NCBI RefSeq assembly: GCF_014192015.1 | Contig: NZ_JACHXJ010000001.1 | Location: forward strand, 1,426,001-1,490,000 | Direction: 5' to 3' | Origin: Paenibacillus rhizosphaerae | Lineage (GTDB): Bacteria > Bacillota > Bacilli > Paenibacillales > Paenibacillaceae | DNA length: 64,000 nucleotides | In this document: positions 60,612-64,000 of the stretch, piece by piece | Layout: every line of letters starts with the position of its first letter | Numbering within the stretch: position 1 is the stretch's first letter | The notes under the pieces: generated by a model | Told to the model about the DNA's origin: nothing | Databases searched by the model: none | The model's input: only the letters and a program-made list of their open reading frames with translations | Translations under genes and position numbers: made by a program

Positions 60612-63020
60612 ATGAAACTTCAATATGACAAACCTGCTACCGTATGGACGGAAGCGCTTCCGATCGGCAACGGACGGATTGGCGCAATGGTGTTCGGAGG
60701 CGTGGCTGAGGAGCGGCTCCAGCTGAACGAAGATACACTATGGTCCGGATATCCGCGGGACACGAATAATCCGGAAGCCTTGGAGGTATTGCCCCGGGTG
60801 CGCGAGCTGATCCGCAGCGGGCAATATGAGGAAGCCGACCGCGCGGCGAAAGGGATGATGGGGGCCTATAGCCAGTCCTATCTCCCGCTCGGAGATCTGC
60901 AAATCGAGTTGGAGCATGATGGAGAAGTTCCGTTCTCCGGCTACAAAAGAGAGCTCGATCTCGCACAAGGCATTTCCCGTGTTGAATACACAGTTCGCGG
61001 CGTGGTGTATACGAGGGAGATGTTCATATCTCATCCGGACCAGGTGCTGGTCGTCCGTCTGACTTCCAGTGAGGCGGGGAAGCTGAATTTTCGGGCAGCG
61101 CTCAGCAGCCCGCTGCGCAGCGTGACGGAGGCGGAGAGCGGCGTCCTGGTCCTCCGAGGTACCGCACCGGAACATGTGTGGCCCAATTACTACCGCAGCG
61201 ATGATCCCATTATCTATGGTGATCCGGATACGACGGAAGCGGTGCATTTTCAAGGACGCCTGGCGGCTGTAACGGAGGGTGGCAGCGCTGCGGTCAGCGA
61301 ATCCGGCATCCGCGTTCAAGGCGCGACGGCAGCAACCCTTTATTTCAGCGCCGCGACAAACTTTAACGGTTTCGACAAACTGCCCGGAAGCCAAGGCAAA
61401 GATGAGAAACGGGCCGCCAAGGACGATTTGGACAGCGCTGTACAAGGCAATTATGAGGCCCAGCGCCAGACGCATATTGCCGATCACCGCTCGCTGTTCG
61501 ACCGGGTCCAGTTGTCCCTTGGGTTAAGTAAGGCAGGAGAAGAACGATCGACAGAGGATCGGATTGTCCGCTATGGAGCCGACGATCCGGGGCTGGTGGA
61601 GCTGCTGTTTCATTATGGGCGATACCTGATGATCGCAAGTTCGCGGCCGGGAACCCAGCCGGCGAATCTGCAGGGAATATGGAACCAGGAAATGCGCCCC
61701 CCGTGGAGCAGCAACTGGACGCTGAATATCAATGCGGAAATGAATTACTGGCCTGCGGAAACGGCGAACCTGGCCGAGCTGCATGAACCGCTTCTGCGAT
61801 TTATCGGCGACTTGTCCCAGAGCGGCGTGAAAACGGCCCAGACCCACTATGGCGCCCGCGGCTGGACCGCACACCACAATTCGGACATCTGGGCGATGTC
61901 CAATCCCGTAGGCGATTTCGGGCATGGCGATCCGGTATGGTGTATGTGGCCGATGGGCGGTGTCTGGCTGTGCCAGCACCTGTGGGAGCATTTTGCATTC
62001 AGCCGCGACGAAAAGTATTTGCGGGAACATGCCTATCCGGTGATGAAGGAAGCGGCTCTGTTCTGTCTGGATTGGCTGCATGACGACGGCAGCGGCCGTC
62101 TGATCACCTCGCCGTCAACTTCGCCGGAGCATAAATTCAGAACGCCGGCGGGTGGTCTGGCTGCAGTCAGCGAGGCATCGACGATGGATCTGATGCTGAT
62201 CTGGGACCTGCTCACCAACTTAATTGAAGCGTCCGAGACGCTGGAGGAAGACGAAGCGCTTCGGCAAGAATGGCAGGATGCCAGGGAGCGGCTTCTGCCG
62301 CTGCAGGTCGGGAAGTACGGACAGCTTCAGGAATGGTCCAAGGACTTCGAAGACGAGGATGTCCATCACCGTCACGCGTCCCATATGTTCGGCGTGTATC
62401 CGGGCCGACAGCTCACCAAGCAGATGACGCCGGATTTATTCGAGGCCGCCCGCCGTTCCCTGGAACGGCGGGGCGACGATGGAACGGGCTGGAGTCTCGG
62501 CTGGAAGGTCGCCCTATGGGCCCGTTTCGGCGAAGGGGACCGTTCGCTTGCTCTGCTCTCCAACCTGCTGCGCCTTGTCCGCGAAGATGAACCGGATAAT
62601 TATCACCACGGCGGGGTGTATGCGAATTTGTTCGACGCCCATCCGCCGTTTCAAATTGACGGTAATTTTGCGGCGACGGCCGGCATTGCCGAAATGCTGC
62701 TTCAGTCGCATCAGGGATATTTAGAATTTCTTCCGGCCCTTCCTGCTTCCTGGCCGAACGGATTTGTGAAGGGCCTTCGCGCGCGCGGAGGATTTGAGGT
62801 GAGTCTGGATTGGAAAGAAGGAAGGATTGCCGATGCTGAGATTGTCTCGCATGCCGGATCGGCCCTGACGATCTATTCGCCATATGCGCCGACGATCTCG
62901 GCGGATGAAGGCAACATCCCGGTTCAACGAACCGGGGAGAACTTGTACTCATTTCAGACGACTGCGGGAACGACGTACCGCTTAGTGCCAGAGCCGTCCG
63001 TTCAACAAGGACGACTCTGA
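60612..63020 (+). CDS. GH95 alpha-L-fucosidase/L-galactosidase, cytoplasmic
   Basis: An 802-aa GH95 enzyme with no signal peptide. Landmarks: [73 protein letters not shown] and [20 protein letters not shown]. Predicted catalytic residues are N423 and D425 (HHN-x-D form), E506 and D683. This is the common GH95 form and differs from the N-x-N form of the enzyme at 16951. GGAGGGGAAG precedes the ATG. It is translated after its binding protein and ends at a terminator, completing the module. Confidence 0.94.
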   Translation: MKLQYDKPATVWTEALPIGNGRIGAMVFGGVAEERLQLNEDTLWSGYPRDTNNPEALEVLPRVRELIRSGQYEEADRAAKGMMGAYSQSYLPLGDLQIELEHDGEVPFSGYKRELDLAQGISRVEYTVRGVVYTREMFISHPDQVLVVRLTSSEAGKLNFRAALSSPLRSVTEAESGVLVLRGTAPEHVWPNYYRSDDPIIYGDPDTTEAVHFQGRLAAVTEGGSAAVSESGIRVQGATAATLYFSAATNFNGFDKLPGSQGKDEKRAAKDDLDSAVQGNYEAQRQTHIADHRSLFDRVQLSLGLSKAGEERSTEDRIVRYGADDPGLVELLFHYGRYLMIASSRPGTQPANLQGIWNQEMRPPWSSNWTLNINAEMNYWPAETANLAELHEPLLRFIGDLSQSGVKTAQTHYGARGWTAHHNSDIWAMSNPVGDFGHGDPVWCMWPMGGVWLCQHLWEHFAFSRDEKYLREHAYPVMKEAALFCLDWLHDDGSGRLITSPSTSPEHKFRTPAGGLAAVSEASTMDLMLIWDLLTNLIEASETLEEDEALRQEWQDARERLLPLQVGKYGQLQEWSKDFEDEDVHHRHASHMFGVYPGRQLTKQMTPDLFEAARRSLERRGDDGTGWSLGWKVALWARFGEGDRSLALLSNLLRLVREDEPDNYHHGGVYANLFDAHPPFQIDGNFAATAGIAEMLLQSHQGYLEFLPALPASWPNGFVKGLRARGGFEVSLDWKEGRIADAEIVSHAGSALTIYSPYAPTISADEGNIPVQRTGENLYSFQTTAGTTYRLVPEPSVQQGRL

Positions 63021-63027
63021 TTGTTGA

Positions 63028-63057
63028 AGCCCTGCCGAACCTCCGGCAGGGCTTTTT
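63028..63057 (+). terminator. Rho-independent terminator
   Basis: A perfect 10-bp stem (63028-63037 with 63044-63053), a 6-nt loop and TTTTT. It ends the second fucoside operon. Confidence 0.93.
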
Positions 63058-63122
63058 ATAGGGGAGTGGGTCCGGTCACGCGAGATCACGTTCCGTTAGA
63101 ACGGACGGAGATCCTGTCCGCT

Positions 63123-63986
63123 TCATTCCCTGCGCCGGAAACCGGCGCGGTAGCTGCGGGCAGACATCCGCGTGACCGACTTGAATACTTTTTCAAAATG
63201 CGAAAAGTTCTCGAACCCCACGTCCTCCGACACCCGGATAATGCGTTCGTCACTCTCGCGCAGCAGACGCTGGGCCTCCTTGATCCGGGTAATGCCGATA
63301 TATTCGATCAGGCCAAAACCGGTATACTTCTTGAACGACCGGCTCAGATGGCTGGGACTCAAGTAGAACCTTTCGCTCAGGCCGCTCAGGGTCAGGGGCT
63401 CCCGGTAATGCTCCGAGATGTAGCTGGCGATGTCGTTCATGCGGGCCGCCGCGGGAGAGACCGTATCTTCGGGTGCTCCTTGCTTATAAGCTGCGGACTG
63501 TCTGGCCGCAAACAGCAAAGCCTGTCCCGCAGCATGCCGGACGGCCATCCGGTATCCTGGGGACTCGTCCTGGATTTCCCGCAGCATTTCATAGAGCGGC
63601 TGCTCGATTCGGAGCTTGTCTTGATCCGGTAAATGCACCACGCGGTGGGGACCGTGGAACGGAGCAAGCAGCAGCTTGGCCTCATCCCTAGGGAGCGGCT
63701 CGAAATACGATTCATTGACATAAATAACGATGCGTTCATGATTCGGCACACCGGTGTCCGAGGTTTTATGCACTTCATTGCCCGGGATGAACACCAAATC
63801 TCCGGACCGGACCCGATACACCCGGTCTTTAATGAAGTAAAAGCGTTCGCCGCCAAACAAATAATACAGCTCGTAATGTTTGTGCATATGATCCTCCGAC
63901 ATGGAGAAGTGTCCTTTGCGGCGGTTATATTCCACAGAAAAGGGATCGGACGCGTTTCCGTACCTTAGTTCTTGGTTTAAAGCCAT
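63123..63986 (-). CDS. AraC-family regulator with N-terminal cupin
   Basis: A 287-aa regulator. The cupin half has HKHYELYYLFGGERFYFI and RSGDLVFIPGNEVHKTSD; the double helix-turn-helix domain covers about residues 185-287. GGAGG lies 8-9 nt before the start at the window's right edge. The gene is convergent with the GH95 operon, so its targets may be that operon or genes beyond the window. Confidence 0.93.
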   Translation of the reverse strand: MALNQELRYGNASDPFSVEYNRRKGHFSMSEDHMHKHYELYYLFGGERFYFIKDRVYRVRSGDLVFIPGNEVHKTSDTGVPNHERIVIYVNESYFEPLPRDEAKLLLAPFHGPHRVVHLPDQDKLRIEQPLYEMLREIQDESPGYRMAVRHAAGQALLFAARQSAAYKQGAPEDTVSPAAARMNDIASYISEHYREPLTLSGLSERFYLSPSHLSRSFKKYTGFGLIEYIGITRIKEAQRLLRESDERIIRVSEDVGFENFSHFEKVFKSVTRMSARSYRAGFRRRE

Positions 63987-64000
63987 AGTCGATCCTCCAC

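Overview
The window reads as chromosomal DNA from an endospore-forming, fairly GC-rich Firmicute, most likely Paenibacillus or a close relative. The signs are a GerA/GerC/GerB germinant-receptor operon, a small acid-soluble spore protein (SspH family), a T-box leader, strong AAGGAGG-type ribosome binding sites, many Rho-independent terminators, and several Lpl/Yte-type sugar ABC transporters with YesM/YesN-type two-component systems. The transporter and regulator expansion is typical of plant-polysaccharide-degrading Paenibacillus. No rRNA, tRNA, insertion sequence, phage or CRISPR array was seen.

Layout. (1) 1-8.5 kb: a carbohydrate uptake unit with a YesM-type sensor kinase (cut by the left edge), a minimal AraC-type response regulator, a solute-binding lipoprotein, two MalF/MalG-type permeases and a large FAD-dependent oxidoreductase. 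(2) 8.6-12.4 kb: a secreted serine hydrolase, a small kinase-like protein, and a MerR regulator/thioredoxin pair behind a textbook MerR operator-promoter. (3) 12.6-35.7 kb: a large + strand glycan-use locus. It starts with a perfect cre site and a secreted discoidin/pectate-lyase-like protein, then a Gfo/Idh/MocA-cupin fusion, a GH95 alpha-L-fucosidase, two permeases, a solute-binding protein, a response regulator and sensor kinase, a second paralogous solute-binding protein, a divergent GH95-like protein, a uronate-isomerase-like amidohydrolase, a beta-propeller glycosidase-like protein, a GH88/GH105 unsaturated uronyl hydrolase and a GH29 alpha-L-fucosidase. (4) 35.8-39.8 kb (minus): the germinant receptor operon. 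(5) 40-50 kb: housekeeping and stress genes, namely an Old Yellow Enzyme, an Rrf2 regulator with a thioredoxin-reductase-like flavoprotein, T-box-controlled asd, a quinol monooxygenase-like protein, sspH with a small unknown ORF, VOC proteins, a hydrolase/TetR pair, and an unknown coiled-coil protein overlapping an ammonium transporter. (6) 50.3-54.3 kb: an AraC regulator divergent from an oxidative L-fucose/L-galactose operon (lactonase, L-galactose-dehydrogenase-like aldo/keto reductase, zinc dehydrogenase). (7) 54.4-64 kb: a second fucoside module with a membrane-bound AraC regulator, two permeases, a lipoprotein, a third GH95 protein and an AraC regulator on the minus strand.

How it fits together. 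None of the recognisable glycosidases in regions 3 and 7 has a signal peptide, while the binding proteins are exported and the pectate-lyase-like protein is secreted. The inferred scheme is that a branched plant or microbial polysaccharide carrying alpha-L-fucose and/or alpha-L-galactose and uronic acids is cut outside, the oligosaccharides are imported by ABC transporters, and fucosyl/galactosyl caps and unsaturated uronyl ends are removed in the cytoplasm. The freed L-sugar could then be oxidised by the region 6 operon.

The most distinctive points are the three dissimilar GH95 proteins (one lacking the catalytic Asn/Asp pair), the duplicated solute-binding proteins flanking their two-component system, the twin Rrf2-type operators, the probable lysine T-box on asd, and an L-fucose/L-galactose oxidation operon with no dehydratase in view.
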